A stretch of 64,000 nt of DNA. Origin: Cryptomeria japonica. Lineage: Eukaryota; Streptophyta; Pinopsida; Cupressales; Cupressaceae. Positions within the stretch are counted from its first letter, which is position 1. Every line of letters begins with the position of its first letter. The notes under the pieces are model-generated. The model had not been told where the DNA came from, did no database searches, and saw only the letters and a list, made by a program, of their open reading frames with translations. Shown in pieces: positions 1 to 11,959 of this stretch. A program made the translations under genes and the position numbers. The stretch is taken from the NCBI RefSeq assembly GCF_030272615.1, contig NC_081414.1:3037501-3101500 (forward strand). The letters are read 5' to 3'.

Positions 1-147
1 AGGAGGATCAGGCCAGGGTGCTGAGAAATGTAGTTTTTGGTGTCATGAACAAGTTTCGGGGTCTCCATTCAGGTTCCGTGTTGCATCGCCATCGTGAAGA
101 CCCAAATGCAATCGAAATTGCAAGTGTCACAATTTTAGGATGCTACA

Positions 148-1230
148 CTAGTCTAAAGTTGGTTTTCCTTCTTGCCCCCAATTAATCAAATGTGAGTGTA
201 TAAGGGGTAAGGCATTGTTTCCTTCTATTGTAAAAGATCCTGAAAACATACATATCTGGTTATTTGGATGATTTGATATATCTTTATCATCAATGGGTGA
301 TTGATTCTCATCTGTCGTGTCTATTGCTTGTGCACTGACATCATGATTAGATAGGAATTCATAGTCGTGATAATCTATCACACTTTCTATGTATATTTCA
401 CTTTCTGAGGTTGTATCACTTATCTCCTCTTGTTCTTGTAACTGAGTTTGTTGTAGATTTGTGAACCTCCTTTGTGTGGTGGATACCCTTTTTAAGCCTG
501 GTATAAGTCGTTGTAGTCTTTCTTCATCTGACTCGTTTGGATGAGCTTGAGTTGTTTCCCTTGGCAAAAGTATTGACAACAACCAAGGATTAGGCTCATT
601 TATTGGTGCTAAGCCTATGCCTATTACCATATTTTCTTGTGCAGATATTTTACATACTACATTGCTAGGTGATTCTGTGTTAGGTTCTTGTATAAGCTGT
701 CTCATATCTTCACCATCTAATTTCATACTAGGAGATGTTGGTTCCCTCTTTCTTCTCTAAGATGAAGAGGGAAATACTTGCGTTGATAACTAATTCTAAG
801 GTATGTACTCTGATGGTAGCCTAGGTTTGTTCAATATATTTAGTGTACGTTGTCTTGCCTCTTTTATCTTTGGTGTATGTTTATATCCTAATCCTTGATT
901 CTTTGGGTTTTCATTCGGTAAAATAGGTTTTAATCTTCCTTTCTTCTGGAGTCCTAAGGCTATGGTACCATCATACCCATGTTTTTGTAGCATCTTGAAG
1001 TCATTGCCATATTGACCTAAAGGTAACTTGGGTATTGTCGTGTCATCTTCTTCTTTGTATATCCAGTGATTGACATATTCATTTAGAGATTCTTCTTGTA
1101 AGTCTCCCCATCTCATGAAAGAGCATGAGTTCGAGTACTTTACTATCTCTTTTCCTTTATCTTGTTTCATCACTGTGTTTTGAGGCTTCCCAAAAGACCT
1201 AGGAGAAAGAGATAATTGTCTACCATTCAA
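148..1230 (-). pseudogene. E0 G-patch-like segment and acidic linker before RT
   Basis: Two minus-strand frames follow the protease. The first (1230-796) includes MLQKHGYDGTIALGLQKKGR and then NQGLGYK. This is a glycine-rich pattern like the G-patch insert that some plant gypsy polyproteins carry between protease and reverse transcriptase. The second (726-148) is a 192-residue acidic, Ser/Thr/Glu-rich stretch with no domain I recognise, typical of a linker. The ~150 bases left of it show nothing clear. Assignment rests on order along the element and on the G-patch-like residues. Confidence 0.5.
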
Positions 1231-1239
1231 GGTACTTGA

Positions 1240-2238
1240 AATGGAGTATTCCCCACAACCAACATCTTTAATCTATAAAGAAGATGTGGTAGGTTTATTT
1301 TTATGTATTTATGTGATCGTCAATGACTCCATTTGTGTAGTGAGTGGTGCTGCTTGATTAATGGGTATCTGGTTATCTACACTTGCCTTTAAGTGGTTAC
1401 AGTGTTGAAAGGGATTTGGATCACCCTTTATGATGATTTCAATCCCATTGTATGTAAATTTAACACATTGGTGGAATGTTTAAGGTATGACATGCATGGC
1501 ATGAATCCATGGGTGGCCTAATAGCATGTTATACCCTAGTTCTATGTCCAACACTTGAAAGATAATCTCTATTGTGATATGTCCTATTTGCACTGGCAGT
1601 GCAACTACACCTTTTGAAGGGCGCTCTTCATCATCATATGCTTTGATGTATATTCTCTTTGAAGGATCAATATGAAGCTCAAAATAACATAATGCCTTGA
1701 CTAGCTTTAGTGTACAAATGTTAAGACCAACTCCTCCGTCTATAAGTACTCTTCTAACTTTTTTCTTATGTATGCAAGATTCTAGATGTAGCGGATCATT
1801 ATGGATAAGTCTATCACTAGGAGTATCTCATTCTATGAAAGCAATACGAGTACCATCAACTAAATTCCCCACCATGGATTGGAAAGCATTTTCATCTATA
1901 TCTCTGTCAACTATTGAATCCTGAAGTGCTTTATCTAGGATAGCTTTGTGTTTTGGTGATATACGCAATAGTTCAAAGAGTGATATCTGAGCTGGGATTT
2001 TCTTCACTTCCTCAATCGCATTATAGTTCCCGACTATTGGTGATGGGTTGGATGGTACTCCTTGTAAGGTTACTTTTGATCTACATGTAACTACTGCACA
2101 ATCTCTATCTCTTAGATTTATTATGATCATAGCAACTGTATTATCTCTTGTGAGGGACATGTCTACAATATATGTTATGTTATCAAGGTTTATTTCATAT
2201 CCCATCCTATAGTCATTATGTGCAAGTCTAATATCCAT
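1240..2238 (-). pseudogene. E0 aspartic protease region, broken
   Basis: Downstream of gag on the minus strand, the frame at 2238-1828 contains PAQISLFELLRISPKHKAIL, a pre-protease box found in Tat/Athila-type gypsy polyproteins. Further on, near 1495-1530, the minus strand reads MLLGHPWIHAMHVIP, the LLG(R/H)PW signature close to the end of retroviral-type proteases. Then comes a FHQCVKFTYNG-like stretch, also usual there. I could not place a catalytic D-S/T-G with certainty. Stops separate the pieces. The enzyme would have matured the gag-pol polyprotein. Confidence 0.6.
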
Positions 2239-2348
2239 GATTTGTGTTATAATTTCATCTTCAAACCTTCTCGAATAAAACGGTTCTTCCTGCCCCTAGT
2301 CCATAAGATAAAGATTCTTGTCTTCATCATATTTTGGTGCTTCTGACA

Positions 2349-4432
2349 TCATGCAAACTTGGTTATCGTAGTTATCAGCCTATTGGCATTGATCATCATC
2401 ATCAAGTTCTTCTTGTGAATCAACATTACTACATCTCTTGAGCTAATAACATGAATAGTATAGCCATATGAGACTTTTGTGTAGTTGGCAGTGTTGTCTT
2501 GTGTTCCTAATGTTGATTCCTTCCCTTTATCATGTTTGACAAAAGGATCTTTAAAGATGGTGTGATTTGTGTTCGCTAAAGTTTTTCTAGTATCAGTTGA
2601 GATGTCACCTTGATCTATCAGGTCCTGGATTAAGTTTTTCAATTTATAGTCACTTGCAGTATTATGACCTTTTGTAAGATGATAGTCACATAAGTTGTTA
2701 TCATTCCACCATGTAGGTTTGAAAGGACCTGGTTTATATACTCTAACCTCTGGCAAAGTGATCATATTTGTCTGTATTAACTTCTTTAATGTTGATTCAA
2801 TAGGCTCCCTTAAAGGTGTGTAGCTCTTTTTTGGAGCATTTACCCCTGGGAATTTTGTGTTTGTAGTTTGCCCAGCATTTGCGTTTGTCGACACTGTGTT
2901 ATTCTCTGTATGTGGACTAAATGATTGACTTGGTCCTTGTAAAGATACAATCGATTGAGCTCTTTTTACTATACGGGCATCTACAACACCATCATTGGTC
3001 ACATTTGTTTCTTGACCAAAACTTGGATTTATCATTGTTGTTGTTATTCCTATACATTATGATACCTTGTTATACTAGTCCTTTCTCGCACTTCAATGCT
3101 TTTTTCAATGATTTTTTAAAATGTGGTCAAATATTGCATTTGTATTGGGTACTTAATTTTAGGGATTAGGTTTTCTATAAAAATGTCAACTTGCTCAGTT
3201 TCGAGAATAATAGTCTTGCATCTTATGTAGAGATATCTCCATCTTTGTATGAAAGACGCAAATGTTTCTATTTGATATTGTTTCGTGACACATAAGTCCA
3301 TGAATGTAACTGGGTTTTCAATGTTATGCAAGAAGTTAGCAATGAAATGTTCAACTAATTCACCCCAGATGTGATCGTTGGTGGGAGATGTGAAAACCAC
3401 TCCAGGGCCTAACCTTTGAGACTTTTTGGGAACAATCTCATTAGGTATGTATCTTCAGTTGCAACCTCTATACATACAGTGAAAAGTTTTTTGATGTGAT
3501 CTCTAGGATCACCTTTCCCTCGGTATCTATTAAATTTTTATGTTTCAAAATGTGGTGGAAAAGGCAGCATGTATATTGCATGATCAAAAGGATAAGGATG
3601 TAAGTCTGCATTGTATAGCTCTTTTTGTCGTTACTAGTTTGTATAGTTGTCATTTGTTGTTGCAGATTCTGTACTTGTTGAGTGAAAATATCCATTTGAG
3701 TCAATGGTACACTTTGCATGTGTATATTTCCCACAAAAGGATTCATGGTAGTATAACTAGGAGGTTGTTGAAAGGTACCATAACTATAATTCTGCGTGTT
3801 AAGGGTTCCGCTAGGTACTGTGAAATAAGTGAATTGTGAACCCATATTTGATTGGGTTGTACTCATTGTATTAGAGGAACCTGGTTTTATATTCTGATGA
3901 CTGTATGTAGAACCTATGGAATACAAAACCGGAGGTTGAGTCTTAGAAACATGTGAAACTTGTGTTTGAATTGGTGTTGAAAACTTGACATTACTAGTGT
4001 AGTTTGAGAGACTATGATAGCCTGCGTTTGTGCGCTCATGTTCATTTTTGAGGATAATGCACTTGCTTGAGAACTTGCATTTGACACCACATTTGTTTGT
4101 GTAGATGATGTTGATGCATTTTGGGAGAAACTTGAGGTCATATCTTGTGTTTGTGTTACATTTGGTATTTGACTACTATTTGGACCTAAAGTAGTTCCTG
4201 ATGGTAAGATCGTTGTGACATCAAAATATTTAGGTATCTTGGCACCATTTTGTAGTAACGAGAGATATCTATCCCTATCATTGTGTATAAGAGTGTTTCG
4301 AATCATAAGGACATGTGGGTCTTGTTGAGCTGACTAAATTTCCTCATGTGTTAAGTTTTGTTGTAGCTCGTGTATTGTCGACATGACATAAAGATTTGAT
4401 CGTTGAGAATTTTGACTACTTGATATGTCCAT
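2349..4432 (-). pseudogene. E0 gag pseudogene
   Basis: The capsid-type protein of E0. I place the start at 4432, where MDISSSQNSQRSNLYVM begins. A Gln/Thr/Ser-rich N-terminal half follows (about 4306-3468). Next is a retrotransposon-gag-like core near 3400-3116, with WGELVEHFIANFL and a following FASFIQRWRYLY box. Near 2700 is a histidine/cysteine segment, CDYHLTKGHNTASDYKLK, and then LIQDLIDQGDI. That last pair matches the CDYH-GH-C-LK pattern seen in gag of many plant gypsy elements, with the final cysteine replaced. The frame is broken by stops and by shifts near 3920 and 3440. It would have packaged element RNA; it is not functional now. Confidence 0.7.
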
Positions 4433-4535
4433 GTTCCAAGTACGTTAACTGACGGGTCGTTGGTTGGGTCCATTTTACTCTTTGCCTTTTGTCACCTTGT
4501 GATGGGCATTTAATAATTCTATATGAGGACGCTTT

Positions 4536-4540
4536 AGAAC
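4536..4540. repeat. Target-site duplication of E1 (left copy, AGAAC)
   Basis: AGAAC lies immediately left of the E1 terminus TGGTGCAGTC at 4541. An identical AGAAC lies immediately right of the opposite terminus at 31855. The five-base perfect match fixes both ends of E1. Confidence 0.93.
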
Positions 4541-5241
<701 letters not shown>

Positions 5242-6755
5242 TGTTGGCAATTTAGCATTATAACAGACAATGAAGGATTGTTGACATTTCAATAAAGGAT
5301 ATTGAGAAGGTTGCTGATGATTATGGATATAACTGATTAAGGATGTTTACTATCTTGATATTATTATTTTGTCATTGATGTCAAGAAATTGATTTTCTAA
5401 TTCAGTATGATGTTGCCATATCTTGAGAAATATGATTTGAAGAGTATAAAGATGTTGGTAAAAGACACAAGAAAGAATATGATGAATAAGGGGATGAATA
5501 AGGTATTCAATGGGCAACTATTACCGAGTCAGACAATGATGAGATCATGATGTTTAGATTGTTTTAACATCATACATATGTTATAAATTGTAAGGTTAAT
5601 ATTTTACTATCTTATCAAGCAAAGAACCTAGTCGGTAAACCCTAAGGTTATCACTATTGGTTAATGAAGGCGGAATTTCTACCGAGTGAAGTTTAGTATT
5701 TACCGAGTTGTAACCAAGCTATAACAGAATGCATTAAATATTTACATGCGTTATTTAATAAAGGAAGCTGATGAGCTGGAGTTGCTTAAATGATTGGTAA
5801 GCCGTGCATGAAGTTTGTTAATGAATCTATGGCAAAGGAAAGTCGGTAGGAAGATCTACAGTGCAGATTGAACCGCAATACCCTAGCACAAGTTCCAAGA
5901 AATGTATGCAAGTTCCAAGGTAGGGTAAAACATTTTCAGATCGAAAGATGCATTGAACCTGGTCAAGTTTGAAGATCTGATGGCTATGATTGATCATGAG
6001 AAATGTGATCAAGGAGATTAAGCAGTTAGCTAATTGTTTATAAATAGGGAACTGTTGATAAACAATGTATGCGGGCAAGTGTATGCATAGGGATGCTACA
6101 TAGTGATTACCGAGCACTGAAGCTTGAAGACCTGTTTTGAATAACAGAGTATAGAAGCCCAGTAGATGGACAAGATTAGTTCTATGTCTAGATTGTATTG
6201 AACAAATAAGAATTTTCTTTAGCATTTTAGATGTGAAGTTGCAGATAGATTTTTATTACTATTATTTTGTGAAAGTGACAGAAAATCTCTTAACTGAGTG
6301 GACTTAAAAATCTTATTTGTAAAACCCTCTAGCAAGGTGACATTTTGATTGAGTGTTTGAAATCCTTTAACAAGGTCACTTCTAACAAGGTGAAGATCCT
6401 AACAGATCTGAGGGAAGTCCCTTAACCGGGTCACATCTATCAATGTGTTTGTAATCTTTAATAGGATTTGCTTTTAACCGAGCATACTCTAGAAGAGTAT
6501 ATTTCTTAGTGGGTCCGAAATCCCATAGTGGTTTTTCCCTATTTGGGTTTCCACATTAAATCTGGTGTTATGAGGTTTATGATGTTTATATACTTTTGAG
6601 TTTGCATGTTTAACAGTTTTGGTTATATTACTAAAGTATATATTACCGAGGTTGAATCTAATGTTTTTATGGAAGATTAAGTTTGTATGATTCACCCCCC
6701 CCTCTTATCTTGTTGGCTATTGGATCTATACTTACATTTAGTATCAAAACTATCA
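5242..6755 (+). repeat. Copia 5' LTR (1514 bp)
   Basis: It matches 11960-13484 along its whole length with scattered substitutions. It holds a clear TATA box, TATAAATA at 6039-6046 (partner at 12768-12775), followed by GGGAACTG, so the transcription start should be near 6070. A minus-strand open frame in both LTR copies (about 5827-6225 and 12556-12954) is conserved only because the LTRs are copies. Confidence 0.92.
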
Positions 6756-6757
6756 AT

Positions 6758-6769
6758 TAGTATTAGAGC
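6758..6769 (+). promoter_or_regulatory. Copia primer-binding site (initiator tRNA-Met type), degraded
   Basis: TAGTATTAGAGC lies two bases after the LTR end. It is the common plant primer site TGGTATCAGAGC with one G-to-A and one C-to-T change. Confidence 0.8.
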
Positions 6770-6819
6770 TTTGGACTCCAAAAGAAAAGTTTAAAGGCAC
6801 TTGAGTTAAAGATCCAAAG

Positions 6820-7881
6820 ATGTATAAGAGGGATGCACCGAAGTTGAACAAGTCAAGTTTCTCTACATGGCAGAAAAGAATGAAGCTGCATCTATTAGGA
6901 GGTGGAGAATATGTTGTATACTATCTGGAGAATGATTTTGTTACACCAAGCACCTATCCATTGACAATGGAAGAGATAAAGGCAAAGCAAGAACATATCC
7001 AAGCAATGATTGAAATAACATCTGCATTGATCGACTCAGAGTTTAATGACCTAGAAGGCTGCAATGATGCAAAGGCAATGTGGGATAAGCTCATATCTGT
7101 GTATGGAGGAGATGAACATGTTCAAAGAGAAAAAGTAGATAGTCTAAGAGGACAACTTGAATCCATGAGGATGAATGAAGGTGAGAACATAACTCAATAC
7201 AATACAAGACTAAAAAAGATTGTCAATCAAATCAAAGGAGCAGGTGGAACTATTGAAGAAAAGGATATAACAAGTAAGTTGTTAAGAACCCTTCTACCAG
7301 CTTATGCAATCCGAGTCTCTGCAATCAATGAATTAAGATCTATACCTAATATGCCAGTTTCTTTAGATGCTACCATTGGTAAGCTACATGCATTTGAGTT
7401 AAGTAACTTTGATAACAATGGATCTTCAATAAATAAAGTTGAATCTGCATTTAGTTCTTTTCATCTTGATGAATATAATGATTACAATGAAAGAAAGTAT
7501 AAGTACTCTGAAGGAGATCACAGTGGAGCAAGTGAAAGATTTTGTAAGAACATGGAAGAAGTACACAAACTGTATGAGGAAATCAGAAAGCAGGAAGAGT
7601 TTGAAGCACTATTAGCCAGAAGGTTACCGAGAGGAAAAGGTAAGTATAAAGGAAAACTACCTTTGAAATGTTTCAATTGTGATAAAATAGGACATATAGC
7701 TTCTAACTGTCCTGACAAAGATTCTACTGAAAAGAGAGATTACCGAGATGACAGACAAAAAGATAATCATTACAGAGGACACTGAGACTTCAAAAGAAGA
7801 GATAGAAAGACATGCTTAATAGCCGATGAGGAATCCAATGATGATAAATTAGATGACACTAATACAGAGGAAGTTGTTTAT
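6820..7881 (+). pseudogene. Copia gag pseudogene
   Basis: The gag protein forms the virus-like particle. I start at the ATG at 6820, the first in the frame after the primer site. The N-terminal part contains STWQKRMKLHLLGGGEY and a copia-type gag core with MWDKLISVYGGDEHV and LRGQLESMRMNEGENI. A CCHC zinc knuckle, CFNCDKIGHIASNC (7669-7710), sits near the C-terminus after a basic stretch. A stop at 7783-7785 (TGA in a place that suits CGA) interrupts the frame, which then runs on without shift into protease. Confidence 0.88.
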
Positions 7882-8205
7882 GTGGCTATCAAAGATGGAT
7901 CAGATGAAGAAAAGTATGAAGAAAAATCCCTAATATCTCACATAAACACTAATGATTCTTGGATCATAGATAATGGATGCTCCCATCATATGACAAGAGA
8001 TAAACACAAGTTTGTTATGTTAGAAGATTATGATGGAGGCTATGTTAGATTTGGTAATGATGCACCATGTATGGTAAGAGGTAAAGGATCCATAACACTT
8101 CTTGACAATGCTAAATGTAATGATGTTTACTGGGTTGAAGGTTTGAAATACAATTTGTTGAGTGTAGCACAGCTAAACAACATATGTTACCGAATAGAAT
8201 TTTAG
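7882..8205 (+). pseudogene. Copia aspartic protease, active site altered
   Basis: The same frame as gag continues with SWIIDNGCSHHMT, the site that reads D-S-G-C/A in working copia proteases. Here the serine codon has become asparagine, a G-to-A change. A typical LKYNLLSVAQL follows near the end of the domain. Stops at both borders separate it from gag and integrase. The enzyme would have cut the polyprotein. Confidence 0.82.
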
Positions 8206-9172
8206 AAAGGAATTGTCAAAGTTCATGACAAGAATGGAAAGTTAGCTGCTACTGGGACACAAACAAAAGGTAATATATTTCATCTTGACTCAACTCGGAA
8301 TAAATGTCTTTATGCAAAGATAGATGATACCTGGTTATGGCATAAAAGGTTTTGTCATGTAAATTTTGATAATCTGATCAAAATTAGTAAGAAGCACCGA
8401 GTAAGAGGTCTACCGACTCTTGAAAAACTTGAGAATGCTATGTGCTGAGGATGCCAGATGGGTAAGATGACAAGATCAAGCTTTACAAGTAAGTCTTACA
8501 CTTCTAAGGGAATTTTAGATCTCGTGTACGCTGACCTTTGTGGTCCTATGAAAGTTCAAAGTTATTATGGTGATAAATATTTCATATTATTTGTGGATGA
8601 CTATTCAAGGATGATGTCAGTAATGTTTTTAAAAGATTAATTAGAAGCTTTTCAAATGTTTAAATGGTGCAAGGCAAGAGTTGAAAATTAAACAAGAAGA
8701 CAACTGAAATGTCTTAGATCAGATAAAGGAGGAGAGTTCACATCTGATGAATTCAACTTATTCTGCAATGATTATGGTATTAAAAGACAAGTCTCTGCAC
8801 TGAGAACTCCACAACAGAATGGAATAGCTGAGAGAAGAAATAGAGCTATTGTGGATTGTGCTAGAACACTGATGACTGAAAAGAAGGTGCCACAAACATT
8901 TTGGAGAGAAGCAATAAGCACAACAATTTACACCCTGAACCGAGTACAATTGAAGAAAGGTACTTTGAAGACACCATATGAAATCTGGTATGATAAGAAA
9001 CCCAATGTAAGTTATTTTAAAATCTTTGGAAGTAGATGCTATGTTCACAAAGATGATAGAACTGGCAAGTTTGATCAAAAAGTGAAGAAGGAACATTTCT
9101 AGGTTATTCTTCTAGAAGCAAAGCATTTAAATGTCTGATCAAATCATCTAAAAAAATAGTAGAAAGTGCAAA
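8206..9172 (+). pseudogene. Copia integrase, broken
   Basis: The HHCC zinc finger is visible as WHKRFCHVNFDNL and then C-x2-C before QMGKM. The catalytic core follows, with the first aspartate in YADLCGPM, the second in LRSDKGGEF and the glutamate in PQQNGIAERRNRAI, so all three acidic residues are present. Stops occur at 8203, 8446, 8638 and 8692. A one-base shift near 9085-9105 moves the frame: GTFLGYSSRSKAFKC is read in a different frame from the upstream part. The enzyme would insert cDNA into the genome. Confidence 0.85.
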
Positions 9173-9173
9173 T

Positions 9174-11003
9174 GTGAAAATTGATGAATTTGCAGAAAGA
9201 AATGATGAAGGAAATTCCAAGGAACCGGAAGACTATGATGAATTTGTCTATGTTCAACCGACAAGTCTTACCGAGAAGACTATTGAAGAAAATGAAGAGA
9301 ATATCCAGTTACGGAGTGATGAAGAAGATCATACAGAGCCTATCGAGCCTGTATTAGCCAAGTATGTCAGAAGACATCATGCACCAAGTCAGATTATAGG
9401 AGATAAGGATGATCCAGTGATGACAAGGAACAAACTAAGACATAACACATGTCTGATATCTGAATTTCAACCGAGAATAGTGAAAGAGGCATTTAACAGT
9501 GAAGATTTGATAAATGCTATGATAGAAGAGATTGATCAAATCAAGAAGAATGACACATGGATACTAATCCCAAGACCTAAGGACAAAAATGTAATCGGTA
9601 CAAAGTAGATTTTTAGAAACGAGCTAAATGAAAAAGGAGAGGTCATTCGAAACAAAGCAAGACTAGTTTACAAAGGTTATACTCAAGAAGAAGGAATTGA
9701 TTATGGTGAAACTTTTGCACCTGTTGCTAGACTTGAAGGAGTAAGAACATTGTTGGCATATGCTGCTTTCAAAAACTTCAAGGTATATCAAATGGATGTC
9801 AAATCTGCATTTCTAAATGGAATATTAGAAGAAGAAGTTTTTATTGAACAACCTGAAGGATTTGTTGAAGACAAGATTAAAGATCAGGTATGTAAATTGA
9901 ACAAAGCTTTATATGGTTTGAAACAAGCACCTAGAGCATGGTATGAAAGATTGCACTCTTCTTTGATTAAGATTGGTTTTATAAGGACAAGTGAGAACAT
10001 CAATATGTACATGAATAATGATGAAAATGGAATACTGATCTCAACCATATTTGTTGATGATATTATATTTTGTGGAAATGACTCTTTATGCAAGAAATTT
10101 GGAAATGAAATGAGCAAAGAATTTGAGATGTCATTAATCGGTGAGATAAAGTATTTTATAGGTTTACAGATACTGCAAATGAAAAATGAGATTTTCATTA
10201 CTCAATCCAAGTACATAAAGGAAATCTTGAAGAAATTTGGAATGGAGGATTCAAAACTAGTAAGTACTCCTATGACTACCAACTGTAAATCATCAAAGAA
10301 TGATGAATCTGCATCTGTTGATGAGACACTTTACCGATCCATGATTGGAAAACTATAATATGTTGTTCATAGCAGACCAGACATAGCACATGCAGTAGGT
10401 ATAGTTGCAAGTTTCTTTGCAGATCCTAAGGAAACACACATGACAACAATCAAAAGAATTTTTAGATACTTGAAAGACACTGAAGATTATGGCTTAGTAT
10501 ATCAGAAAGGAAATGAATTTGATTTAAAAGTTTATACTGATGTTGATTAGGTAGGCAACATTGATGACAGAAAAAGCACAAGTGGAGGAGCTTTCTTTTT
10601 AAGAGAAAGACTAGTGAGTTGGCTTAGCAAGAAAGAAGGATGTGTTTCACAGTCAACAGTAGAAGCTGAATACGTTGTTGCAGCATTGAATTGCCCTAAC
10701 ATTGCATGGATCAAACAACTATTGTAAGGTATAAATGAGAAAGTTACCGAGCCAGTAACTATATTCTGTGACAATACTAGTGCCATTAACATTTCAAAAA
10801 ATCATGTTATGCACTCTAAGACAAAGCACATCTCTATCAAATATCATTATCTTAGAGAAAAAGCTCAAGAGAAGAAAGTGGTGTTGGAGTATGTTAGCAC
10901 AAAGGAACAAATAGTAGATATCTTCACCAAGCCACTACCAAGGGACACTTTTGAATATCTCAGAAGTAAGTTAGGGGTCCTACCCCTATCTTCTACTCAC
11001 TGA
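9174..11003 (+). pseudogene. Copia reverse transcriptase and RNase H, broken
   Basis: After an acidic linker, the RT begins around 9480 and shows [36 protein letters not shown] and [17 protein letters not shown]. The catalytic pair is in [10 protein letters not shown], so RT residues look intact. RNase H has DDRKSTSGGAFFL, VSQSTVEAEYVVAA and, at the end, VDIFTKPLPRDTFEYLRSKLG. In-frame stops are at 9606, 10356, 10548 and 10725; otherwise one frame spans the whole region. It would copy element RNA into DNA. Confidence 0.9.
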
Positions 11004-11959
11004 CCGAGTTCGGTGAAAGCATCAATCCGATGACTCTATCGAATATCTTTGAGGAGTTGATGCTGAATTACAAACTTTAGGATGTTTTCTAAAGGTGTAC
11101 AAGAAATATTACAGGAAATAATGCAGGAAACAATACAGGGAACAGGAATTGAAGACAAAATGCTCTGACCGAGACTAAATTGACACATAATAGCAGGAAT
11201 TCACTTCATACAGGAAGAATTATGTTTTAGTTCTTTACTTTTTAGCATTGTTGTCAAAAGGGGAGAAAACTGAGAAAGGGGAGAAGACTGAAGATTGGAA
11301 AGAAGACTGAAAGAAAATAGGAGAAGTCTAAAGTATGGGGTGTTCGGTGTGGAGCCTGATCAGTCTCCAAGTGGGAGATTGTTGAAATGTGGCGACTGAT
11401 CAGCAAAGTACTGTACACTTAGCATGTATCCTCACCAAGGTCCAGGGCCGGGCCAGGCCCCGGGCAGGGGTTCGAGGGTGGTAGCCCCCGAGAAAAGCGG
11501 GGGTTCAGGGGCGGCAGCCCCCGAGAAATTTTTTTTTGCCGTTTTTTGTTGATGAAAACCGACATTGTAATAAAACCCTAAAAAAGGCTGACTTTGTTTG
11601 TTGCCCTAAAAACGCATGTTATAAGCGGCTGGGATGCTTAAGGCATTGTAAGGTTGATGTACTATTTTTGCTGGATAATAAGAAAGATTGGACAACTATG
11701 TATGGTGGACATAACCCATTCTGGGTGAACCACGTTAAATCTCTGTGTTATCTGTGTCCTGTTTTATTTCTTTATCTTTCATATTTAAATCTGCATATAA
11801 TTGTTAGTTCATATTTGCTTCGGATCTGCTTGAAACCCTATCATGGGGGAGAAGTCTAATGACAACAAGAGAGAGCATTTCAGCATTTCAGAATCATAGC
11901 AATCCGAATCTTTTAAGGTCAAATCAGATGGTCTTGCCATCAATGCCAAAGGGGGATAT
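11004..11959 (+). other. Copia 3' untranslated region with an embedded foreign copia LTR-like segment
   Basis: No pol coding remains. Around 11369 a purine stretch (CCAAGTGGGAGA) is followed by TGTTGAAATGTGGCG, which looks like the purine tract plus LTR start of a different copia family. Near 11730 CTGGGTGAACCACG resembles the 3' part of such an LTR. At 11852 an ATG opens a short frame, MGEKSNDNKREHFSISES, like a gag start. Then comes the element's own purine tract at 11948-11957. The reading as a captured LTR piece is inference. Confidence 0.5.
11445..11527. repeat. GC-rich direct repeat with hairpin potential
   Basis: Two ~31-bp units, each with GGGGTTC near its start and GCCCCCGAGAAA at its end, stand side by side in otherwise AT-rich DNA. 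Within each unit the G-run and C-run can pair. An upstream GGGCCGGGCCAGGCCCCGGG is itself nearly self-complementary. Confidence 0.75.

Larger units (their letters stand above)
1..4540 (-). mobile_element. E0: Ty3/gypsy retrotransposon, gag-protease part, cut by window edge
   Basis: This is the minus-strand coding part of an old Ty3/gypsy element. Reading leftward from 4432 it gives a gag frame, an aspartic-protease region and a G-patch-like segment; reverse transcriptase would lie beyond position 1. The region upstream of gag is displaced: the element stops at 4540 and its continuation begins at 31861, on the far side of E1, with AGAAC on both sides of E1. The gag and protease wording resembles the Tat/Ogre side of plant gypsy elements, which is family knowledge and not proven here. 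Several stops and frame changes make it inactive. Confidence 0.75.

Noticed and set aside
5827-6225. 132-codon minus-strand ORF, also found at 12556-12954
   Set aside because: Both copies lie in the copia LTRs; conservation follows from LTR duplication, and no domain is visible.
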